Shown here: piece by piece, positions 1 to 6,164 of the stretch | Numbering within the stretch: the first letter of the stretch is position 1 | Layout of the letters: each line of letters starts with the position of its first letter | From: Thermodesulfobacteriota bacterium | GTDB lineage: Bacteria; Desulfobacterota; BSN033; UBA1163 | DNA: 8,480 nucleotides | Reading direction: 5' to 3' | Assembly (NCBI GenBank): GCA_030024065.1 | Contig: JASEIE010000174.1 | Span: forward strand, 1-8,480 | Notes under the pieces: generated by a model | What the model was told of the DNA's origin: nothing | The model's input: the letters and a program-made list of their open reading frames with translations, nothing else | Database searches by the model: none | Made by a program: the position numbers and the translations under genes

Positions 1-60
1 TCTCCCTCCTTCCGCCCTTGTGTCCAGCAACCCAGGTTATGGGTAAGGATTAGTTTGGCA

Positions 61-80
61 AAGGGGGAATAAGGGGGATT
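61..80. repeat. 10-bp G-rich tandem repeat upstream of the nfu-like gene
   Basis: Two adjacent 10-base units, AAGGGGGAAT and AAGGGGGATT, differ at one position and sit about 85 bases upstream of the first gene. From memory, similar A-rich/G5 tracts recur in intergenic regions of environmental deltaproteobacterial genomes, so this may be a fragment of a dispersed repeat. The rest of positions 1-150 shows no gene that I can support. All three plus frames at the extreme left are open for only about 45-70 bases, so the tail of an upstream gene cannot be assigned. Confidence 0.4.
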
Positions 81-164
81 TTGTGAATTGTCGGAGTAGT
101 ATTAATTTAAGAATGAATCATTGAGATAATGAGGAAGGTTCAGAAGGGGGGGAGGTGAGAAGAG

Positions 165-383
165 ATGAAGGAGAACGTAGAGAAGGCGTTGGAAATGATC
201 CGACCTGCCCTCAGGGCGGATGGAGGAGATATCGAATTGGTTGATGTAGTGGATGGAGTGGTCAAGGTGAGGCTGACCGGAGCCTGTGGAGGGTGTCCGA
301 TGTCACAGATGACCCTGAAGATGGGAGTGGAGAGGGTTTTGAAACAGCAGGTCCCGGAAGTAAAGAGCGTGGAAACGATATGA
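165..383 (+). CDS. NifU C-terminal-domain (Nfu-type) Fe-S cluster scaffold/carrier protein
   Basis: This 72-residue cytoplasmic protein consists of just the NifU C-terminal (Nfu) domain. Such proteins bind a labile [4Fe-4S] cluster between two monomers and pass it to apo-proteins. The N-terminal helix carries the family signature RPALRADGGDIEL (residues 13-25), and the cluster-binding CxxC is C41-G-G-C44 followed by PMS, as usual for the family. The length fits stand-alone Nfu domains; there is no IscU-like or A-type domain. The ATG has a strong Shine-Dalgarno site, GGAGGTGA at 151-158, six bases upstream. An intrinsic terminator follows the stop immediately, so this is probably a monocistronic transcript. 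The ferredoxin gene downstream is a plausible client, which is inference from position only. Confidence 0.93.
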   Translation: MKENVEKALEMIRPALRADGGDIELVDVVDGVVKVRLTGACGGCPMSQMTLKMGVERVLKQQVPEVKSVETI

Positions 384-390
384 AAGATCG

Positions 391-424
391 AGGAAAGGGC
401 TGCCCGAGACAGCCCTTTCTTTAA
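391..424 (+). terminator. Intrinsic terminator after the nfu-like gene
   Basis: A perfect 10-bp stem pairs GAAAGGGCTG (393-402) with CAGCCCTTTC (410-419) around the 7-base loop CCCGAGA. A G-T wobble and an A-T pair extend it by two, and a short T-rich tail (TCTTTA) follows. It starts eight bases after the stop codon of the nfu-like gene and is typical of Rho-independent termination, though the U-tract is short. Confidence 0.85.
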
Positions 425-507
425 AGAAAGGTTAATGGTGGCAAGAGGAAAGCGCATAGAGTAAGGAATTTTTACACTCTGCCCCATACAACTGTTGTTT
501 TTTTAGG

Positions 508-690
508 ATGTATCCCGTCGTCGATCCGGAGAAGTGTAAGGGGTGTGGAAACTGTGCTGAGATCTGTCCCGGCGAGATCTATGAAATCGAGGCCGGTAAA
601 TCAAGCCCCATCCAACCTGAAGACTGCATTGAATGCTGGGCCTGCGTCAATCAGTGGACCACGGAATCGATCCGACTCCGCGAGGATTGA
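508..690 (+). CDS. Small dicluster-type 4Fe-4S ferredoxin with an incomplete second motif
   Basis: This 60-residue protein has the size and two-motif layout of bacterial 2[4Fe-4S] ferredoxins, soluble low-potential electron carriers. Motif I is complete: C10-x2-C13-x2-C16-x3-C20-P. Motif II reads C40-x2-C43-x2-C46-x3-W50-T, so the fourth cysteine and the following proline are replaced by Trp and Thr. In this fold the last cysteine of motif II normally completes the cluster held by the first three cysteines of motif I. One site may therefore be a [3Fe-4S] cluster or a [4Fe-4S] cluster with an open or non-Cys ligand. The start is the only ATG that keeps the whole domain. Its ribosome site is weak, with only AGG directly before the ATG. 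No partner oxidoreductase is adjacent; the gene stands between a terminator and a convergent gene. Confidence 0.9.
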   Translation: MYPVVDPEKCKGCGNCAEICPGEIYEIEAGKSSPIQPEDCIECWACVNQWTTESIRLRED

Positions 691-695
691 TTTTT

Positions 696-1709
696 TCAAG
701 GAAGAGGCCTCCCGATGAGATGAGGTCTCAGCCTCTCCTGCCATTGAGAATACGAACTGAAAACAGTGACAATTTCCTCCGGGTGATGGAAAAAAGGAGA
801 AATGTTCAGGGCGAGGGTGAGTTCTTTTATCGCCTCCTGGAGGTTTTTCTCTTTGGCATAAATCAGGGCCAATCCATAATAGGGTTCAGCGATCCTCTTG
901 GCCAGAAGTTTTTCGGTCGTGTTTTGAGGAGTTGCTGAATCGCGATAAAATTCAGCATCGGAAGAAAAAAGGTTCTTCGATTTGAGGAAGAGGGATTTTG
1001 CTTCCTCCACCTTTCCTGTATGATACAGGCACCAGGCATAACGATTTAAAAGGAATGGGTGGGTCTCTCTCCCGGAGAGAAGTTTTTGATAATGCATTAA
1101 AGCCGGCCCGTATTCGGCCAGGCCAAAGAGGATTTCAGCAAGATCGGGCCTCATCTCTTCAGGATTAATAAACTGGTTGGGCTGATGGATTGCTTCTTCT
1201 AAATATTTCCGCGCCAGATGCCATCCCCCCGTCCTTTTGGCAATCAAACCCAGACCGTAACTCGCATTGGAATGGAGGGAATGGATATACTCCTGGTCCG
1301 ACGAAGGATATTCTGTCCAGTATGGATTCCGGAGATGATTTTCCGCATATTGAATCATTTTCCTGAATTTCTCTTCCGAAGTTTCATTTCGACCCTTCGT
1401 ATAATGGATCCAGGCAAGACCTTCTATGGCGCCAATATTTTCTGGATTGGCGCGGTTTGCCTTTTCGAAAAATTTCTCTGCCTCTTCGAGTTGACCTCTT
1501 TTGAAGTAGGTCCATCCCTGAAGAGAGAGTGATTTTTCATCCTGAGGATTCTGTTCAAGTGCGGAATGGAGGTAAACTTCGGCTTCTTCGTAGCGCTGTT
1601 CTTGAAAAGCTTTCAGGGCACGATCGTAGTAGACAGTCGTTTTCAATGCGGCACAGCCCATCAGGACCAAAAGGATCGGGATGAACCATAGACCCAAACA
1701 GCCAGCCAT
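696..1709 (-). CDS. TPR-repeat lipoprotein
   Basis: A 337-residue predicted lipoprotein and last gene of the four-gene operon. The N-terminus is a hydrophobic segment ending in the lipobox L16-M-G-C19, so Cys19 would be lipidated; Ala follows the Cys. The segment lacks the usual Lys/Arg n-region, but an in-frame stop (positions 1731-1733) and no other start codon lie upstream. The mature part is almost all helical TPR-like units at about 24-56, 58-90, 92-123, 147-178, 221-250 and 275-307, with the usual W-x-Y/G-x-A spacing in several. TPR proteins serve as binding scaffolds in envelope assemblies; no enzyme motif is visible. The ATG begins one base after the stop of the preceding TPR gene and lacks a clear Shine-Dalgarno site, which suggests translational coupling. 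The stop lies five bases from the stop of the convergent ferredoxin gene. Confidence 0.87.
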   Translation of the reverse strand: MAGCLGLWFIPILLVLMGCAALKTTVYYDRALKAFQEQRYEEAEVYLHSALEQNPQDEKSLSLQGWTYFKRGQLEEAEKFFEKANRANPENIGAIEGLAWIHYTKGRNETSEEKFRKMIQYAENHLRNPYWTEYPSSDQEYIHSLHSNASYGLGLIAKRTGGWHLARKYLEEAIHQPNQFINPEEMRPDLAEILFGLAEYGPALMHYQKLLSGRETHPFLLNRYAWCLYHTGKVEEAKSLFLKSKNLFSSDAEFYRDSATPQNTTEKLLAKRIAEPYYGLALIYAKEKNLQEAIKELTLALNISPFFHHPEEIVTVFSSYSQWQERLRPHLIGRPLP

Positions 1710-1710
1710 C

Positions 1711-2340
1711 TCATTTCTCTTTGACCATTTTCATTCCCACATTGGCGGTGACATGATTCGGCGCATACCGCAATATCTCTGAGAAGATTTTCTCCGCATC
1801 TCCCTTTTTATCCTGTTTGAACAGAGACCATGCCAGTCCTGCCTGCATCTCTATATCTCCGGGGTAATACTGCAAAATCTTTCGATAGTAAGCTTCAGCC
1901 TCTTTGTACAATTTCATATTATAATAGATGTAGGCCAGGCGGCTGTTCGCCAGATAGGATGCCTTATCGAGAAGGAGGATCTCCTTTCCCAATTTTTCCG
2001 CATCGGTCCATTTCCCCAGAGTTATTAATGGAAGCATGAGTCCCAGCCTCGCCTCGATCGAATCTTTATTCAACCTCACCGCCCTCTGGTAGGCACTGGC
2101 TGAATCCGTGAATTTCTTGGCGAGATAATTGAGCCATCCCATGCGCAGATGGAAGAGGTAACTCTTCTCTTCCGAACGTTCGGCCCGCATCATAATGAAG
2201 ATCGCCTCCATGTAGTTTCCTTTCCCCTCCTCATCGTAGGACTGCTGGTAGATCTGGGAGATGGATTCGCCTGAGGCATTGGAGAGAAAGGCGAATAAGG
2301 GGAGAAGTATCATGAATGTGATGAACCTTCGTCTTCTCAT
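1711..2340 (-). CDS. Exported TPR-repeat protein
   Basis: A 209-residue protein with an N-terminal signal peptide: four consecutive arginines (2-5), a hydrophobic core to about residue 19, and a likely signal peptidase I site after A22-S-G24. The mature protein is a run of about five TPR-like units (roughly 27-60, 62-94, 95-127, 129-161 and 163-195); the motif LAYIYYNMKLYKEAEAYYRK (135-154) is a clear example. It most likely resides in the periplasm as a protein-protein adaptor; no catalytic residues are recognisable. The ATG has a strong Shine-Dalgarno sequence, AGGAGGTG, five bases upstream, and lies 15 bases after the stop of the UT-M23 gene. It leads into the TPR lipoprotein gene with a 1-nt gap. 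The two TPR proteins probably work together, perhaps with the M23 domain protein, but that is inferred only from operon structure. Confidence 0.87.
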   Translation of the reverse strand: MRRRRFITFMILLPLFAFLSNASGESISQIYQQSYDEEGKGNYMEAIFIMMRAERSEEKSYLFHLRMGWLNYLAKKFTDSASAYQRAVRLNKDSIEARLGLMLPLITLGKWTDAEKLGKEILLLDKASYLANSRLAYIYYNMKLYKEAEAYYRKILQYYPGDIEMQAGLAWSLFKQDKKGDAEKIFSEILRYAPNHVTANVGMKMVKEK

Positions 2341-2355
2341 TGGACACCTCCTGAT

Positions 2356-4512
2356 TCATTTTAAAATGTCTTCATTTCCGGGTCTTACGACTTCCATCCT
2401 CTTTCCATTCAGTATGAGATAGCCTCCGACCCATCCCTTTCCTTCACGAAAGATAGCCCTTGTTTTAAGAGCGGTATTTTTAGAGGGGTTTTGCACCATG
2501 GAACTTCCAGAAATGATGAAATCGCTCCCTTTCCGCTCACAGCGATAGTCTATTCTCAACCCTTTTCGGTTGAAAAACGGGGCAAGCAAATCGGAGAGAA
2601 CCCTCTTTCCCCGGGAAAAGAAATGCCTCAGGGGGAGCGTATCGGCATAGGTGAGGTTCTCCGGAGATTCATAGGGCGCCCGTGGGGCGGAGGCGTAAAG
2701 GACGAAGAGGGCTGAATCATGACATCCTTCAAAATTGTAAATGACAAATACGCTATTCTTATTTTCAAAATGGAGGAGGGCCTTTCTGGTAAGGGAGAGG
2801 AGTTTAAAATGGCCGAAGAGGTCGACAGACGGTTCGACCTCCTCCTTCCATTCTTTATCTTCAAACCGGCAGGCCAATTGGATTTTCTCGCCAATTGGAA
2901 TGATGAAATGGTCGGCAATCTCCTGGACTCTTCGGACATTGCGCACCCGATCTCCTTTCCGGGGGACATAAGTACTCTGAAGGAGAGGAGATTCCCCTTC
3001 CAGAATCAGTTCGTGAAATTCGCTATGGATGGTAGGCGAACCCACACGGGATGTATTTTGAAGCTGGAAATGGAGATGGGGGAGGGAGGATCGCCCCGAG
3101 TTTCCACAGAGGCCGATAATATCTCCCCTCCTGACAGAATCTCCCTCCCTGAATCTCGGAGACCCTGTGGCCAGATGACATACCATAGAGAAGAGGGAAG
3201 GTTCATGCTGAATCATGACCAGATTTCCCCAGTTCTGCTTCGGGTTTGGTTCTCCAATGGGATTGTCCGGAATGTAATTCACGACCTTTGCAATCTGTCC
3301 ATCGGCACAGGCCAGAACAGGAAGTTTGTAGCAGAGATAGTCGGAAATCCTTTGCCCTTCATTCTTATACAGCCTCCCTGATCCGTCCCGGACTTCAAAG
3401 TCGAAAGAATGCTCCCAGAAGGCCTGATGGGTAAAGGGGCCCGAATGTCCCTGGCTGCAGGTCCATGTTCCAAGGAAGGGAAGGCTAATCGGATGGTTAA
3501 AATGGGAGCCAAACCTGATGATCCGGGTTTGATAATAAGCCAGATTCGATTCGGGTGTGCCGGATTCAAAGTCAACGGTTTTGGGATGAAAATCCAATGT
3601 CCTCTGACGCATCCCGTAAAGAAAGGTGAGGAGGGTCAGGTTAAAAGGAAGGATCAAGGCCGGGAGACCGAAGAATGAAAAGAGTCTGGCGCTTCCCACC
3701 AGGATGAGCGCACATAAGAGAATAGAAGATCCGGCAAGGAGAAAGGACGTTTTTTGTGGAACAAACCAGATTCCTCCTATGGCAATGGAGGTGAGGATAA
3801 AGTTGAAACCCACTGAGAGATAGAGATGTTCTGCGGGGAAGTTGAAGACCCAGCGGATCAATACCAGAGCGATGGCGAATCCGATGAAGGAGAGAAGCGT
3901 GGCGATCCGGCTGAAGATGAGAAGGGCGGCAAAAAGGATGACCCCGCTCATCATATCGGGCATGAAAAGAATGGCTCCGAGCGATTTAAAATATCCTGTT
4001 ACAATCTCCGGAATGGAAAAAGCAAACGCGGATGGCGTCACCTCTTTGAGATTGGAAGCCATTCCCTGGATGCCCGGGGAAGCGGCCAGGACAAGGTAGA
4101 TGATGATCAAAAAAGGAATGGTCAGGGCAGGGAGATTGAAGTAATAGCCCAAGGCAGCGCGAAGGGCTGCCGTGATTAAGGTGGTAGTGAAGATGGCCAG
4201 GACGAAGACGAGAGAAAGGGGAAGGTCAATCTTAAAAAAATAGGGGAAAGCGAGCCCGACGAGAAGACCATTATAACCAAACATTCCTATCCTGATCGCC
4301 TCCCTGCCGAAGTGGAGGGAATGGGCGAAGAGATTGACCAGCAGGACAGCAATCAATCCCCCTATGAAGAGATCCGGGTGGAGAGCCGTGGCGGCAAACA
4401 TCAACGCACCAACCCGCCTATCCCTGGAAAAGATTATCTGGGAATAGCTCAGAAGGAACGAGTCAAGAAACCCCGCCCATCTCCCCTCCTTTGTAAAATC
4501 AGGATCTCCCAT
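2356..4512 (-). CDS. Urea-transporter (UT) family membrane domain fused to an M23/LytM metallopeptidase domain
   Basis: A 718-residue fusion, numbered from the ATG that overlaps the decarboxylase stop (TAATG). Residues about 15-302 form a polytopic UT-family channel with the internal two-fold repeat of urea transporters: GYNGLLVGL (79-87), LPALTIPF (127-134) and the matching LPALILPF (283-290). Residues about 335-487 form an M23 domain: H368-S-F-D371 fits the first zinc-ligand motif (one residue shorter than the usual HxxxD), H446 fits the mid-domain His, and H479-L-H481 in a NSGRSSLPHLHF context is the classic HxH. About 230 further residues are not recognised. Normal roles are facilitated urea/amide diffusion (UT) and peptide cross-link cleavage (M23). 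No membrane segment separates the two. A TTG at 4521-4519 would add three residues and is better spaced from AGAGGT. Confidence 0.88.
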   Translation of the reverse strand: MGDPDFTKEGRWAGFLDSFLLSYSQIIFSRDRRVGALMFAATALHPDLFIGGLIAVLLVNLFAHSLHFGREAIRIGMFGYNGLLVGLAFPYFFKIDLPLSLVFVLAIFTTTLITAALRAALGYYFNLPALTIPFLIIIYLVLAASPGIQGMASNLKEVTPSAFAFSIPEIVTGYFKSLGAILFMPDMMSGVILFAALLIFSRIATLLSFIGFAIALVLIRWVFNFPAEHLYLSVGFNFILTSIAIGGIWFVPQKTSFLLAGSSILLCALILVGSARLFSFFGLPALILPFNLTLLTFLYGMRQRTLDFHPKTVDFESGTPESNLAYYQTRIIRFGSHFNHPISLPFLGTWTCSQGHSGPFTHQAFWEHSFDFEVRDGSGRLYKNEGQRISDYLCYKLPVLACADGQIAKVVNYIPDNPIGEPNPKQNWGNLVMIQHEPSLFSMVCHLATGSPRFREGDSVRRGDIIGLCGNSGRSSLPHLHFQLQNTSRVGSPTIHSEFHELILEGESPLLQSTYVPRKGDRVRNVRRVQEIADHFIIPIGEKIQLACRFEDKEWKEEVEPSVDLFGHFKLLSLTRKALLHFENKNSVFVIYNFEGCHDSALFVLYASAPRAPYESPENLTYADTLPLRHFFSRGKRVLSDLLAPFFNRKGLRIDYRCERKGSDFIISGSSMVQNPSKNTALKTRAIFREGKGWVGGYLILNGKRMEVVRPGNEDILK

Positions 4513-5864
4513 TATATCCAAGGCGGAACCTCTTCAAGAGCCACAATATGGTTCAGGGTCTCCCGATGGCGAATGATATTGCACTGGCCATTGCGGGAGA
4601 TCATGACCACATTCGGTCTCAGGGTGATGAATTGCATCCACTGGGTGACATTATAGGCGCCGACCGTTTTAATGACAAGACGATCTCCTGTCTTTACGGG
4701 AGGATAAAGGAGGTTAGAACGGATCACATCGAGGTTCATACAGAGGGGACCGCAGATCATGGTAGGTTCATAGGTGCCGTTGAATTCCTGTGCAGGAACG
4801 ACCTCGTGTCGATACCAATTGGAGGTGACGAGGTGATGGATCCCCGTGTCCACGACAAGCGCTCTGCGGCCGTCTGAAAGCCGTTTATTCGCCTGAACGG
4901 TAGTGATCAGGTATCCTGCCTCATCAATCAGCGCCCTTCCGGTTTCGAGAAGCAGAATGGGAAGCCCGGAGGCAGGGCCATTGAGATGTTCTAACCCTTC
5001 TGCGATGGCCTCCACATATTGACTGAAGGAAGGGGTGACCTGATTCCCAGGAAGATACTGGGAGTGGAGCGTATTGATGGAGGCGAAACCTCCGCCCAGG
5101 TCGATCCATTTGATCGAGAGGCCCATCTCATCTCGAAGACGGTTTGAAAAATCGACCATTCGTGAGGCTGCTTCCCGATAGGCATTGGGATCAAGGATAA
5201 AAGTGCCGATGTGACAGTGCAGCCCGGCAAGGCTCAATCTTCCACTGACGGCCAGCCGTTTGACAGCTGTCCATGCCTGTCCATTCTCGAGATTGAATCC
5301 GAAGCGATCCCAGCTCGGGACAGAGCTGATGGAGAAATTGATCCGGATGCCCACCTCCGGCCTTATTCTCAGTCGATCGGCCACCTTCTCCATCAGGGAA
5401 AGTTCATCGAAGTGATCGATGTGGATACGGACTCCTTCCTTCAATCCCTTTTCGAGAGCCGATTCAGGCTTATAAGGCCCATTAAAGATGATCCGGCTGG
5501 GAGGAATCCCCAGGCGCAGGGCTTTTTCAAATTCAAACTCAGAGACGACCTCAGCCCAGGAACCTTCCCTGTCAAACACTTTGCAAATGGCATCGAGATA
5601 GTTCGTCTTATAGGACCAGGCTAATTGAAACTTCGGATAGCGTAAAGCGAGCAGTTCTTTCAACTCACGGCAGCAGCGGACCATCGTCCGCTCGGAAAAG
5701 ACAAAGAGAGGGGAACCATATTTTTCAACAAGATCAGAGACCGACCATCCATCGATATGGGTCATCGGAGAGATGGCCTGAAGCCTTCCAAACTTATCGA
5801 ACAGTCCCACCTGGTGTTTTACCAGAATGGGTTTTTCATAAAACGCCCTGGGCTGGCCCATCAT
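4512..5864 (-). CDS. Fold-type III PLP-dependent amino-acid decarboxylase, LysA-like but probably not DAP decarboxylase
   Basis: A 450-residue cytoplasmic enzyme of the ornithine/DAP decarboxylase group IV family: an N-terminal PLP-binding TIM barrel and a C-terminal beta domain. The PLP lysine is K86 in WSYKTN. The HCHIGT segment (216-221), LGGG (256-259) and ETGR (307-310; usually EPGR) bind phosphate and cofactor. The cross-subunit active-site Cys is C375 in CGPLCMNLD, and Y404 is in GAYN. In DAP decarboxylases the Cys motif is normally CES; here it is CMN, so the Glu linked to DAP recognition is absent and another substrate is likely. The first 35 residues precede the barrel. First gene of the operon; its stop overlaps the next gene's ATG. 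Two adjacent ATGs exist: GGAG at 5869-5872 lies four bases before the first and seven before the second, so the product may be 449 residues. Confidence 0.87.
   Translation of the reverse strand: MMGQPRAFYEKPILVKHQVGLFDKFGRLQAISPMTHIDGWSVSDLVEKYGSPLFVFSERTMVRCCRELKELLALRYPKFQLAWSYKTNYLDAICKVFDREGSWAEVVSEFEFEKALRLGIPPSRIIFNGPYKPESALEKGLKEGVRIHIDHFDELSLMEKVADRLRIRPEVGIRINFSISSVPSWDRFGFNLENGQAWTAVKRLAVSGRLSLAGLHCHIGTFILDPNAYREAASRMVDFSNRLRDEMGLSIKWIDLGGGFASINTLHSQYLPGNQVTPSFSQYVEAIAEGLEHLNGPASGLPILLLETGRALIDEAGYLITTVQANKRLSDGRRALVVDTGIHHLVTSNWYRHEVVPAQEFNGTYEPTMICGPLCMNLDVIRSNLLYPPVKTGDRLVIKTVGAYNVTQWMQFITLRPNVVMISRNGQCNIIRHRETLNHIVALEEVPPWI
4528..4533 (-). promoter_or_regulatory. Ribosome binding site that makes the UT-M23 start ambiguous
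   Basis: On the minus strand AGAGGT occurs within the last codons of the decarboxylase gene. It is six bases before the TTG at 4521-4519 and 15 bases before the ATG at 4512-4510. Spacing favours TTG; codon preference and the TAATG overlap favour ATG. Either way translation is coupled to the decarboxylase, and the proteins differ by three residues. Confidence 0.45.
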
Positions 5865-5880
5865 GAATCTCCGGATGATC

Positions 5881-6084
5881 GATGAAGTTTACCCCGTTAG
5901 AAATAATGCCCCGCTGCTCCCACCGGGCCAGAGGCCCTCCCTCAGGGGCAGAAGCCCCTCTTGGGCGGAGACTGGGCCGGCGGCTGCAGCGGGGTTACAT
6001 TTCAGAATAATTCCGCCTGCCTGCCGGCAGGCAGGGCGGGGTTTAATGCCCCGCTGGAATTTCTAACGGGGTTTACGAGTTCAT
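5881..6084. repeat. Small inverted-repeat element upstream of the decarboxylase operon
   Basis: The ends are inverted copies. GATGAA...CCCCGTTAGAAAT at 5881-5904 is matched in reverse complement by ATTTCTAACGGGG...TTCATC at 6059-6084, with a few bases differing between the two blocks. Inside, TAATGCCCCGCTG occurs twice in direct orientation (5904-5916 and 6044-6056). CCCCGCTGC (5909-5917) has its inverted partner GCAGCGGGG at 5986-5994. GCGGGG/CCCCGC (6036-6041/6049-6054) forms a further hairpin. There is no open frame of credible coding quality. This looks like a non-autonomous MITE- or REP-type element of about 200 bp. It ends only 17 bases before the decarboxylase ATG, so any promoter of the operon lies in or beyond it, unless transcription reads through from the binding-protein gene. 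No convincing promoter was seen. Confidence 0.65.
6016..6035. repeat. Perfect 20-bp GC-rich palindrome
   Basis: The half-site CCTGCCTGCC (6016-6025) is followed without a spacer by its exact reverse complement, GGCAGGCAGG (6026-6035). It lies within the larger inverted-repeat element. From memory the same palindrome is frequent in genomes of uncultured bacteria, where it behaves like a REP sequence; that recurrence cannot be checked here. Confidence 0.8.
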
Positions 6085-6116
6085 CAATTGAAAATTTCAA
6101 ATCGGCTTTGAATTTC

Positions 6117-6164
6117 AATCACTTTCAACTTTAGCCACTTCCAATTTTAGTCACTTTCTATTTT
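6117..6164. repeat. Three 16-bp tandem units over the 3' end of the binding-protein gene
   Basis: Three consecutive 16-base units, AATCACTTTCAACTTT, AGCCACTTCCAATTTT and AGTCACTTTCTATTTT, run from 6117 to 6164. A more degenerate unit may precede them at about 6102-6115. The last unit overlaps the final codons and the TAG stop of the substrate-binding protein gene. A related sequence, AACTTTAGTCACTCTTA, lies at the stop of the LivF-like gene (about 7673-7689). Confidence 0.65.

Noticed and set aside
33..52. Possible degenerate copy of the 7581-7599 inverted-repeat arm (shared GTTATGGGTAA)
   Set aside because: Only about 11 bases match, which is too short to separate from chance.
81..110. Possible sigma-70 promoter (TTGTGA with TAGTAT, TATTAA or TTAATT) upstream of the nfu-like gene
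   Set aside because: The spacings to the available -10-like hexamers are 10-15 bases, too short, and the region is AT-rich by chance.
140..487. A 115-codon minus-strand open frame over the nfu-like gene
   Set aside because: It is opposite a protein with an intact family signature and runs through that gene's terminator.
703..736. Imperfect hairpin (AGAGGC...TGAGA/TCTCA...GCCTCT) as a bidirectional terminator
   Set aside because: It has a 7-nt bulge and no T-run on the 3' side in either direction, and it lies inside the TPR lipoprotein coding sequence.
2719..3381. A 220-codon plus-strand open frame
   Set aside because: It lies wholly antisense to the UT-M23 gene, whose frame shows clear M23 motifs. 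Its own translation shows no domain, and it has no convincing ribosome site.
5211..5624. A 137-codon plus-strand open frame
   Set aside because: It is antisense to the well-supported decarboxylase barrel, so it is a shadow of that gene's codon bias.
5863..6066. A 67-codon plus-strand open frame through the repeat region
   Set aside because: Its translation is only the repeat and palindrome sequence, with low-complexity Pro/Gly/Arg, and it has no domain or ribosome site.
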